From Planctomycetales bacterium (GTDB taxonomy: Bacteria; Planctomycetota; Planctomycetia; Planctomycetales; Planctomycetaceae), in contig JAPLOA010000042.1 of NCBI GenBank assembly GCA_026400835.1, forward strand, positions 1 through 64,000: a DNA stretch of 64,000 nt, given 5' to 3'. This document shows positions 45,776-53,679 of this stretch, piece after piece (position 1 is the first letter of the stretch; every line of letters starts with the position of its first letter). Under the pieces are notes generated by a model. That model searched no databases. It was not told the DNA's origin and was given only the letters and a program-made list of their open reading frames with translations. A program made the translations under genes and the position numbers.

Positions 45776-48700
45776 ATGGAGTCCGTGTCGATGTTGTTCC
45801 GCGCATTTACTGCTGCGTGTCTCTTTTATGCTGTTCTGTTTTCGTCCTGCTGTTTCGCTCAAAGTTCATCGCCGGTGGCGGCTTGGGTGGACTCGTCTTT
45901 GTCCGTTCATGACGGGTTGCGAGTCTGGCTGGATGCTTCACGGATCAACGTCAGCCGCGTCACGAACTCACTTGCGGAACTGAAATCCGGGGAACTTGTC
46001 GATACGTGGAGCAGCGGTGCAACGTTGATGGCTGGAAAGAATTCGCATGCCGCGTTTCTGCAGCCGGTGGAAAAACTGCGGCCGAAGCTGATGCAGCTCG
46101 GAGACTCCTGGTTCCTGCGATTCGACGGCGAAGACGATCATTTGCGAATGGTCGATGTAAGACTTTCGGAATCCGGCAATCTGCTGAAGGCCGCGACGAT
46201 TTTTCTGGTCGCATCGCCCCATTCGAATGCGGGCAACTTTCGAGGACTCTTTGCGGCTAACGCTCCGGAACGACGCGACTACGAATCCGGGCTGTGCATC
46301 GATCTCGGGCCTGGGCCTTCGTTTAAATCGGACCAATTGAATATCGAAGGTTCTGGATTCGGAGGGGCCAGAGATCTGGTGAACTCTGCCGCCGATCTCG
46401 GGACGCTGCAGATCCTTGAAGTGGCGATCGATCCGGCCGCACGCAAAGTCAGCGTGATCAATAATGGCAAGCCGGCAGGCTCCCGCGATTTCAATTCATC
46501 CGAGTTGTCGTTTGAACAACTCACGATCGGCGCGAGGTTTTATACGAACGGTCCGGGGGCTCAGGAAGTTCGCGGCCCATTTCACGGTGATATTGCAGAA
46601 GTGCTGGTGTACGATCGAGTGCTCACGGACACTGAAGCGAAATCCGTTCGAGACTATCTGACGCAGAAGTATGAAAAGCTGGCCGAAGAATTGCCTCGAG
46701 AATTAAAGCTGACTGTTACCGGATCGGTTCCGCTGATGAAGGTTGAGAATCCTCCGGCCGTGCAAATGTTGCAGCCGGGATTCTCTGTGCGAGAGCTGCC
46801 TCTCGAATTAACGAACATCAATAACGTGCGGTACCGAGCAGACGGGAAGCTCATGACGCTGGGCTACAACGGCGACCTGCATTTGCTGAGCGACACTGAC
46901 GGCGATGGGCTCGAAGACAAAGCCGAGTTGTTCTGGAAGAACGAGAATAGTCTGCGCGGACCGCTCGGGATGTTGCTCACTCCCCCTGGCTATGCAAAAG
47001 GGAGTGGAGTTCTTGTACCGAGTAAGGGCAAGGTGTCGTTGATCGTCGACACAAACGGCGATGACAAAGCGGACGAAGAGATTATCGTCGCCACTGGCTG
47101 GAAAGAGATTGCTCAGAATGTCGACGCGGTTGGCATCGCTATGGACAAAGACGGCAATATTTATTTTGGACTTGGCACGGTGAACTATGCCAACGCTTAT
47201 CTGGTCAACGAAAAGGGCGACGCTGAATACGACATTGACTCCGATCGCGGCACGGTTCAGAAAGTGTCGGCGGATTTCAGCAAGCGTGAAACCGTCTGCA
47301 CCGGGATTCGATTCCCGATTGCATTCGCCTTCAATGAGCAGGGCGATCTTTTCTGCTCAGAACAGGAAGGAGCCACGTGGTTGCCGAATGGAAATCCACT
47401 GGATGAACTGCTGCATATTCGGCTGGACGGCACGGGCCCCAACGGAAAGCCCGGCGTCAAGCGGCATTATGGATTTCCGCCGCGTCATCCGAAACATAAC
47501 CCGAACGTGATTGATGAGCCGTCCCTGTTTGACTACGCCCCGCAGCATCAGTCGACATGCGGGATGGTCTTTAATACTTCGGTCAATGGCGGCCCGGCCT
47601 TTGGTCCGGCAACCTGGGCCGGCGATGCCATTGTGTGTGGTGAATCACGCGGAAAACTTTGGCGTACCAAGCTGATGAAAACGGAGGCCGGCTACGTGGC
47701 CGGCTCCCAATTGTTCGCTTGTCTGCAGATGTTGACTGTTGACGCGTGCGTGGCACCAGATGGAGACTTGATCGTCGCCTGTCACAGTGGTCCTCCGGAT
47801 TGGGGGACTGGTCCAACAGGAATCGGAAAGCTCTTCCGCATTCAGAACGAAGACCCCGAGATCGCAAGGCCGGTGGCGACATGGGCCGAGAACGCTCAGG
47901 AGATACGCATCGCCTTTGACAAGCCTCTGAATACAACTCAGTACCGTCAATTGTCCGAACGTATTCGGATATCCTACGGCGAACATGTTCGCGCAGGAGA
48001 TCAGTTCGAGAATCTGATGCCGCCCTATGCGGTCGTGAGAACTCAACTGATGAAGCCTCGCTTCGATTTGCCGGTGGGTGGCACTGCCATCACCAGTGAC
48101 CTGCGCACCCTGATTATCAACACCGCGCCGATGAAGGCGAATGTTCATTACGCTGTCAGCGTGCCGCTTTCCCATGACTCAAGCTCTGCTGCACCAACGG
48201 AACACGGCGCACCTTTATCACAGATGCCGCTGCTTGATGTTGACCTGGCTTTGCATGGCGTGGAAGCCACCTGGACGGCTGCGGAAGGTAAAGCCGAAGG
48301 CAACGAGAAGACTCCAAAATGGTCCGGCTGGTTGCCTCATGCTGACCTGAACGTTTCCCGCGATCTTCTGCGAGGAAGTGCCGGGCATGAAGCGCTTTGG
48401 GCCGCGTTGGAACAGCCGGGTATGTTGGTTCTGAAAGGACGATTGAGTTTGCATAATATTCTGCGACCCGCTGTGCAGCCGGGTGCGAAGATCGATTACG
48501 AATGGCCAGCGGAGGAACCCATCGTGACGTTCACGGGCAATCGGGATGTTGTTGTGCAGGCCAGTCGACGAGGTGCCGCAGCTCAGCCACCGACGGAGCT
48601 GTCCGTGCTTTGTGATCAGAAGAATGTCGAACGACAGCTCGCGACATTTCGTACTTCAGCCGATGAAAAAGAGCCGATCGATTTTGTCGTCTTGCTTCGC

Positions 48701-50071
48701 ACTGGAAAGAGTTCTGTTCCGCAGTTGACGGTTTCGGTGCAGACCAATGAAGACTCCAGCCCCAGAGCTCTGCAGCTTCATCGGTTTCTTTTGCCGTGGG
48801 TTTCTTCGGGCGCCGCTGGTAATTCTGCCGAGGCGAACGATGAACCACAGAAGATCGCGGAACTTGAAGGTGGCAGTTGGGCTCGCGGTCGCAAAGTGTT
48901 CCGCAGTGAAGCGGCCGGATGCTTTAAATGTCATTCGATCGGAGGAGGCGGGGCGAGGATTGGGCCGGACCTCATCAATCTGGTTCATCGCGATTACGCC
49001 TCTGTGGTTCGCGATGTGACCAATCCAGGCTTTGCCATCAACCCGGACTACATCGGGCATGTAGTTGCTTTGAATGACGGCCGAATTCTCACGGGCATTT
49101 TGCAGTCAGACGGTGATCAACTGTTGCTGGGAGATGAGAAAGGAGTCATCACGAAACTTTCAAAGTCAGACATTGACACGATGACAGTTTCAAAAACGTC
49201 CGTCATGCCAGCAGGGATTGCTCAAAAGCTGACTCCGGAGCAATGGAAAGATCTCATGACTTTCCTGCTGACTCGCCCGCCGCAGATGCCGCTGGATTCG
49301 CCGTTGACAGCTCCTCCACTGAGAACTCAGGCGGAAGTCGCCGCGGCACTGGCCGGAGCACCGGAACCTCCAGCGGTGACTCGACCGTTGAATATTGTAC
49401 TCGTGGATGGCCCCAAAGATCATGGACCGGGGGAGCATGATTATCCCGCATGGAAACAGGCGTGGCAGGAACTGTTGGCGGCAGCGGAGAACGTCACGAT
49501 TTCCACGGCCACTGAGTTTCCTTCCGACGAACAAATGTCGCAGGCTGACGTTATGCTGTTCTTCCAGAAGGGCAGTTTTGCGGAAACTCGTCGAGGCAAT
49601 CTGGATGCCTTTCTGGCTCGCGGTGGCGGAGCGGTCTACATTCACTGGGCCGTCAATGGCGATGACGACGTGCAGGAGTTTGCCAAACGCATTGGCTATG
49701 CCTCATGGGGTGGTCGCATTGGATTTCGCCACGGGCCGCTGACGCTGGATATTCATAATACCAATCATCCGATCGTGCGGAACTTTGAGCAGATCAAGCT
49801 CTACGATGAGAGCTATTGGAAGCTGACAGGAGATCCGGGTGACGTGACGTTACTGGCGACGAGTATCGAAGAAGGAAATGCGACACCTCAGATGTGGACG
49901 CGGGAGGTCGGGAGAGGTCGCGTTTTCGTCAGCATTCCCGGGCATTATAGCTGGACCTTTGATGATCCTCTGTTTCGAATTCTGTTGCTGCGAGGTGTTG
50001 CGTGGACAGCCAATGAGCCCGTGGACCGATTTAACGAACTTGTGCCGATCGGTGCCAGAATGGCGCGCTAA
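45776..50071 (+). CDS. Secreted LamG / propeller / cytochrome c / ThuA multidomain protein
   Basis: 1431 residues. A signal peptide is followed by a LamG-like concanavalin domain (about 35-290, FLRFDGEDDHLRM..FRGLFAAN), a PVC-type membrane-bound dehydrogenase beta-propeller (about 330-650, NNVRYRADGKL then VGIAMDKDGNIYFGLG), a middle Ig-like or beta region, a heme domain (CFKCH near residue 1052, KVFRSEAAGCFKCHSIGGGGARIGPDL), and a ThuA-like domain from about 1202 (VLVDGPKDHGPGEHDYP..HGPLTLDI). Separate PVC proteins usually have only part of this set. Likely a secreted polysaccharide-related oxidoreductase; the substrate is unknown. Confidence 0.85.
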   Translation: MESVSMLFRAFTAACLFYAVLFSSCCFAQSSSPVAAWVDSSLSVHDGLRVWLDASRINVSRVTNSLAELKSGELVDTWSSGATLMAGKNSHAAFLQPVEKLRPKLMQLGDSWFLRFDGEDDHLRMVDVRLSESGNLLKAATIFLVASPHSNAGNFRGLFAANAPERRDYESGLCIDLGPGPSFKSDQLNIEGSGFGGARDLVNSAADLGTLQILEVAIDPAARKVSVINNGKPAGSRDFNSSELSFEQLTIGARFYTNGPGAQEVRGPFHGDIAEVLVYDRVLTDTEAKSVRDYLTQKYEKLAEELPRELKLTVTGSVPLMKVENPPAVQMLQPGFSVRELPLELTNINNVRYRADGKLMTLGYNGDLHLLSDTDGDGLEDKAELFWKNENSLRGPLGMLLTPPGYAKGSGVLVPSKGKVSLIVDTNGDDKADEEIIVATGWKEIAQNVDAVGIAMDKDGNIYFGLGTVNYANAYLVNEKGDAEYDIDSDRGTVQKVSADFSKRETVCTGIRFPIAFAFNEQGDLFCSEQEGATWLPNGNPLDELLHIRLDGTGPNGKPGVKRHYGFPPRHPKHNPNVIDEPSLFDYAPQHQSTCGMVFNTSVNGGPAFGPATWAGDAIVCGESRGKLWRTKLMKTEAGYVAGSQLFACLQMLTVDACVAPDGDLIVACHSGPPDWGTGPTGIGKLFRIQNEDPEIARPVATWAENAQEIRIAFDKPLNTTQYRQLSERIRISYGEHVRAGDQFENLMPPYAVVRTQLMKPRFDLPVGGTAITSDLRTLIINTAPMKANVHYAVSVPLSHDSSSAAPTEHGAPLSQMPLLDVDLALHGVEATWTAAEGKAEGNEKTPKWSGWLPHADLNVSRDLLRGSAGHEALWAALEQPGMLVLKGRLSLHNILRPAVQPGAKIDYEWPAEEPIVTFTGNRDVVVQASRRGAAAQPPTELSVLCDQKNVERQLATFRTSADEKEPIDFVVLLRTGKSSVPQLTVSVQTNEDSSPRALQLHRFLLPWVSSGAAGNSAEANDEPQKIAELEGGSWARGRKVFRSEAAGCFKCHSIGGGGARIGPDLINLVHRDYASVVRDVTNPGFAINPDYIGHVVALNDGRILTGILQSDGDQLLLGDEKGVITKLSKSDIDTMTVSKTSVMPAGIAQKLTPEQWKDLMTFLLTRPPQMPLDSPLTAPPLRTQAEVAAALAGAPEPPAVTRPLNIVLVDGPKDHGPGEHDYPAWKQAWQELLAAAENVTISTATEFPSDEQMSQADVMLFFQKGSFAETRRGNLDAFLARGGGAVYIHWAVNGDDDVQEFAKRIGYASWGGRIGFRHGPLTLDIHNTNHPIVRNFEQIKLYDESYWKLTGDPGDVTLLATSIEEGNATPQMWTREVGRGRVFVSIPGHYSWTFDDPLFRILLLRGVAWTANEPVDRFNELVPIGARMAR

Positions 50072-50459
50072 GGAACAGGCATGATATAGGTCCCGCTTGC
50101 CTGACTCCGAAGCGTCAGTTTTGAAGTTGCGCTGTTCAGGACTGCCGGAGATCAACGGGGCGAAAACAAAGGGGATTATCATAACCCGACGCGTGAGCGA
50201 GGGATTTGCGGAGACATGAGTAAAACGCGACAGCTCAATCCCTCACTCACGTTTCGGGTTGTGATGGCCGCAAATGCTCAACTTCAAAAAGCGTCGGCGA
50301 GGGATCGAGTTGTGGTACCAAGTCCCTCGCTGACGCGTCGGGTTGTGAATTCAAGGTATGGAAACATCCGGAGATTAACCTTTGACTGTTCCCCACCGAC
50401 TATCCTGAGTTGCTAACCGGCAGACATTGAATTCTTAACAAAGTATCGTTGTTTGCGGG
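50072..50459. repeat. Gap filled by palindromic repeats (50100-50360)
   Basis: A cluster of aacccg..cagcgaggga family arms in alternating orientation: near 50183 (AACCCGACGCGTGAGCGAGG), 50238 (ATCCCTCACTCACGTTTCGGG), 50297 (GGCGAGGGATCGAG) and 50321 (GTCCCTCGCTGACGCGTCGGG). Order and spacing resemble the cluster at 32850-33105. No gene. Confidence 0.7.
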
Positions 50460-50630
50460 TTAGTTGCCTGATTCTCGCAGCATCGTGCCAATACTGAAGA
50501 CACAGATCCCGGCCAGCAAAGAAATCGGCATGACAATCAGGCGAAATCCGTAGAACAGTTGGAAGATGACGATCGCCGGGAGCATTGACAGTGCCGCGAG
50601 CTGCATCAAGAGTCCGACAGTCTGTTTCAT
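50460..50630 (-). CDS. Small hydrophobic membrane protein, 56 residues
   Basis: A short frame, ATG 50630 to TAA 50462-50460, encoding MKQTVGLLMQLAALSMLPAI followed by VIFQLFYGF, RLIVMPISLLAGICVF and SIGTMLRESGN. It has two hydrophobic helices separated by a short loop (FYGFR) and a charged start and end, so a two-pass membrane protein with both ends on the same side is expected. No good ribosome-binding site is visible. I do not recognise the family; the composition and clean boundaries argue that it is a real gene. Confidence 0.5.
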   Translation of the reverse strand: MKQTVGLLMQLAALSMLPAIVIFQLFYGFRLIVMPISLLAGICVFSIGTMLRESGN

Positions 50631-50739
50631 CGCAGGGATCCGGGAGTCTCTTTGGGGTGTAATTCCGAACTATCAGTCTGCGGACTCATGGGTCTAAATT
50701 CAATGGGGCGACGGCCGATCATCGCGATCGGGAATTGCG

Positions 50740-50920
50740 GCGTAGCTAAGGATGATTGGCAAAAATAGGTCCTTTCTGCCGGAAAAGGACTTTCGCCGAA
50801 AGGCGAACTTTGTCTGCAATTTGGTCAGGTTTCGAGGCTGTGTGGTACTATCCCATGCACAGAAGTCGCGGCAAGCCGCGAAGTCCTGCCCGGCAGGCAG
50901 GACCTACCCCAATACTCATC
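50740..50920. repeat. REPIN-like element, copy D (subtype 1)
   Basis: Left unit: ATAG at 50765 followed by GTCCTTTC..GGAAAAGGAC and TTCGCC-GAAA-GGCGAA, where the loop GAAA replaces the GCAA of copy A and both are GNRA tetraloops. Right unit: TCGCGG-CAAG-CCGCGA then GTCCTGCC..GGCAGGAC and CTAC near 50904-50907. The stem change CCT/AGG (copies A, B) to GCC/GGC (copies C, D) keeps pairing, a compensatory change. The rest of 50631-51070 shows no gene. Confidence 0.8.
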
Positions 50921-51070
50921 GACACTCTGGAAATGTGTTCGCTCTCGCATGACTTGCCTTTGAGGCTGACGGGGTAACAATACAGCCAACACGGGTTCAG
51001 GCTTCGTTCGGGTCGAAGTATGAATTGAACCGGTAGAAAGTCCGTTCGTTTTAAGCTTTGGAGTACACGT

Positions 51071-51661
51071 ATGAAATTCTGGAGTTCCGTTGCAGTTGCA
51101 ATGACTGTTGCTTGTTTTTCCGCAGGAGTAGCCATGGCTGCAGATTCCGTTCATGAATTTAAAGCTAAGTCCATTCAGGGCAAAGAGGTGGATCTATCCG
51201 AGTACAAGGGGAAGGTGCTGCTGATTGTCAACGTCGCCAGTGAATGCGGCCTGACACCTCAGTATGAACAACTGCAGGCCTTGCACGAAAAATACGGCGA
51301 TAAGGGTTTGGTTGTGATTGGCTTTCCCTGCAATCAGTTCGGTGGCCAGGAACCGGGAACAGAAAAGGAAATCGTGAAGTTCTGTTCTGACAACTACAAA
51401 GTCACGTTTCCAATGATGAGCAAGATCGAAGTCAACGGTGAAGGCCAGACCGCTCTTTACAAGTATCTCAAAAGCCAGGATCCTGGTTTTGATTATCTGA
51501 AAGAAGACAAAGACCGAGCTACTCGGAAAGAAAAGATCAGCTGGAACTTTGAAAAGTTCATCGTCGGCAAGGACGGCAAAGTTGCGGGTCGCGTTAGCCC
51601 TCGCACCAGCCCTGACGATAAGGAAGTGCTTGCTGTCATTGATGCGGAACTGAAGAAGTAA
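51071..51661 (+). CDS. Glutathione peroxidase-family protein, secreted
   Basis: 196 residues. A signal peptide (MTVACFSAGVAMAA) precedes a thiol peroxidase fold: LLIVNVASECGLTPQYEQLQALHEKYG with the peroxidatic Cys replacing selenocysteine, GFPCNQFGGQEPG and ISWNFEKFIVGKDGKV with the Trp-Asn pair. It reduces hydroperoxides, usually with thioredoxin-type donors in Cys forms. Export points to a role at or outside the cytoplasmic membrane. The frame has a loop of about 15 charged residues before ISWNF. Single gene followed by a terminator. Confidence 0.9.
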   Translation: MKFWSSVAVAMTVACFSAGVAMAADSVHEFKAKSIQGKEVDLSEYKGKVLLIVNVASECGLTPQYEQLQALHEKYGDKGLVVIGFPCNQFGGQEPGTEKEIVKFCSDNYKVTFPMMSKIEVNGEGQTALYKYLKSQDPGFDYLKEDKDRATRKEKISWNFEKFIVGKDGKVAGRVSPRTSPDDKEVLAVIDAELKK

Positions 51662-51685
51662 TTGTATTGCATGATGAACGCAGAC

Positions 51686-51746
51686 ATTGGCTCGGCTTGC
51701 GGTCATGATTTCATGACCGTATCGCCGGGCCAATTTCTTTTCTCTT
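51686..51746 (+). terminator. Nested intrinsic terminator after the glutathione peroxidase gene
   Basis: An outer stem ATTGGCTCGGC (51686-51696) pairs with GCCGGGCCAAT (51724-51734). Inside it is the palindrome CGGTCATGA-TT-TCATGACCG (51700-51719). A T-rich run follows (51735 onward). The arms lie 25 bases after the stop codon. Confidence 0.7.
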
Positions 51747-52009
51747 GGGTCGATCTGTCTCAGATCGACATCAGCGGCCAGTAGAATAATTGCCGCTGTT
51801 TCGATGTTCTGGATCATTGAACTTCGCGCCCGCTTGAGCTGCTTCGCTGGTTCCTGCCCGGATTGGCTCGGGGAGTGCAGGCTTACCGATCTAAGGACAG
51901 ATCGGTCTACATGGCGACCAGAGGCTTTCACCTCGATTATCAGGAGAAGCAACTCGCGGCGGACGTTATAAGTTTTTTTGAATTTGCGGCGGCGAAAGGT
52001 TCTCGTCAA

Positions 52010-52495
52010 ATGACATCCTCCGCTGCCTCACATGCACGGCCTCGAAAATTCGCGACGACTCGCTGGAGCCTCGTTCAACAGGCGACTCAGGGGAACGAAG
52101 CTCCCTCACATGCCGCTGGAGGAACTTTTTCGAGCTTACCAGCTGCCGGTGTATGCCTTTATGCGGCGGCAGCCGCGAGTTTGTTTGAGCGTCAATGGGC
52201 TCACGCGGTTCTTGATCGAGTACTGCAGCAGCCTCGCGAAGAACACTACACCACGGAACGACATGCACTCTTCGATGCTCTCGTGGGACACCTCGGCGGC
52301 GTTGCTAATGAGGGGTCGCTGACGCTATCGGCGGAGAGATTGCAAATGAGTGCCGAGGCGATCCAAGTTTCGTTACATCGCCTGCGAAAGAGATATCGTT
52401 CGCTGCTACGAAATGAAATTGCTCAGACTACAAACTCACCAGCGGAAGTTGACGACGAGATTCGCCATTTGTTTCTGGCACTCTCGAGGAACTGA
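52010..52495 (+). pseudogene. Degenerate ECF-like sigma factor of the planctomycete type
   Basis: The start MTSSAASHARPRKFATTRWSLVQQATQGNE matches the opening of planctomycete ECF-like sigma factors (FATTRWSLV). The expected continuation LEELFRAYQLPVYAFMRRQP occurs in the next frame (about 52108-52165), so there is a frameshift. The following roughly 80 residues that carry region 2 (normally DAEDLTQGFFARLL) are absent. The original frame resumes with SLFERQWAHAVLDRVLQQ, and the sigma-4-like part (LSAERLQMSAEAIQVSLHRLRKRYRSLLRNEIAQT) is intact. The result cannot be a working sigma factor. An AAAGG site precedes the ATG, so a region-4-only protein could still be made. No anti-sigma or kinase gene adjoins. 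Confidence 0.7.
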
Positions 52496-52530
52496 GTTCT
52501 GCTATCAAGATATGTCGTCTGACACACAGT

Positions 52531-52578
52531 CCCTTCTCCCCCTCGGGGGAGAAGGTGGCCGATAGGCCGGATGAGGGG
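52531..52578. repeat. Hairpin repeat between the sigma remnant and the aldolase gene
   Basis: CCCTTCTCCCCC-TC-GGGGGAGAAGG is a long perfect stem, followed by TGGCCGATAGGCCGGATGAGGGGG. This motif is widespread as a dispersed repeat in several bacterial genomes. It may terminate the converging transcripts. Confidence 0.65.
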
Positions 52579-52596
52579 GCAACTGGCATCGGCCGG

Positions 52597-53391
52597 TTAG
52601 TATCGCACCAGGTCATCGGCGGTGGTGAGGCCGAGTTCCTGCACGAGTTCCTGCGCCTTTGTGACCATCATCTTGAGTTCGCTCTGCAAGGCCAGGAACT
52701 GCCAACCTTCGCTGATGCGGTGTTGAATCTCAGTCACGCTTTGGCAGTGAATCCCGACCGGAGTTCCGGTCTTCTTGCCAGCCGCCAGGACTCGCTGGAG
52801 CATGGCTTCGAATTCTTCCGGAGTCGGTTCGGTGCCGTCCGGCTTCTTCATTTGCCAGAACAAATCATTCGGCCCCACGAATATCGCATCGACGCCCGGC
52901 AGGCTGTAAATTGCTTCCGCGTTATCAACGCCCTCGGGAGACTCCGTCTGCAGGATCACCAGAATTTCGTCATTCGCACGACGATAGTATTCGCCGGTCG
53001 GAGTCTGAAAATTCTGAGCCGGAATACTGCCCCCAATGGATCGATTTCCCTGGGGAGGATACTTGGCTGCAGCGATCGCGATCTTCGCCTGCTCGACGGT
53101 GTTCACCATCGGAATAACAACTCCAAAGGCACCGCCGTCCAGAACTCGCTTGATCAAGTCGTGGTCACCTCGAGGAACACGGGCCAGCGGCACGCATCCC
53201 GCATCGGCGATGACAGCAAACATCATTGAAGCCATCTGCCAGTCAATTGGAGAATGTTCCAGATCAACCGTCAGCCAGGGAAATCCGGTCTTCGCCATCA
53301 AGCGGGCCGTGAAGACGTCGCCGAATGACAACCAGGTTCCAACCTGAGGTTGTCCGGCAGCCAGAGCCGCTTTGACAGGATTAGTTTTCAT
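52597..53391 (-). CDS. HpcH/HpaI-family aldolase
   Basis: 264 residues. [34 protein letters not shown] opens a TIM barrel of the HpaI family, with [38 protein letters not shown] containing the metal-binding Glu and [12 protein letters not shown] containing the Asp. The family performs retro-aldol cleavage of 2-keto-3-deoxy acids to pyruvate plus an aldehyde. It stands alone on this strand. The pyruvate carboxylase gene downstream in coordinates is transcribed in the same direction but separated by about 290 bases. Exact substrate unknown. Confidence 0.88.
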   Translation of the reverse strand: MKTNPVKAALAAGQPQVGTWLSFGDVFTARLMAKTGFPWLTVDLEHSPIDWQMASMMFAVIADAGCVPLARVPRGDHDLIKRVLDGGAFGVVIPMVNTVEQAKIAIAAAKYPPQGNRSIGGSIPAQNFQTPTGEYYRRANDEILVILQTESPEGVDNAEAIYSLPGVDAIFVGPNDLFWQMKKPDGTEPTPEEFEAMLQRVLAAGKKTGTPVGIHCQSVTEIQHRISEGWQFLALQSELKMMVTKAQELVQELGLTTADDLVRY

Positions 53392-53562
53392 TGGAGTTTC
53401 TTACTTTCGTCGGTGGAGTATGCGTGGTGTAAAAGCCTGTAAACCAGCGGGGTAAACCCTGGTGATATGGACTTAGGCTCGACTTATCAGAATGGGCTTT
53501 TCCAGCGGGTTGAAAAACATCCTATTGCAACAAGATTCAGTGGGACAATGGTCGTTCTGATT

Positions 53563-53633
53563 TCGCCTCGAAGAGGCGTCAGCATTTAGCCACAGGCTTT
53601 AGCCTGGGGCTAAATGCTGCCGCGGCTACACCG
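53563..53633. repeat. Nested hairpin repeat with CTAC end
   Basis: GCCTC-GAA-GAGGC is followed by AGCATTTAGCC .. GGCTAAATGCT (53581-53619), an 11-base perfect stem enclosing CAGGCT-TT-AGCCTG. It ends GCCGCGGCTAC (CTAC at 53626-53629), a GTAG head on the minus strand. It sits after the pyruvate carboxylase stop and may act as its terminator. Confidence 0.6.
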
Positions 53634-53679
53634 CGAAACACAACCCGAAACAACGGACCCAAACTTGCGCAATCCCGGG

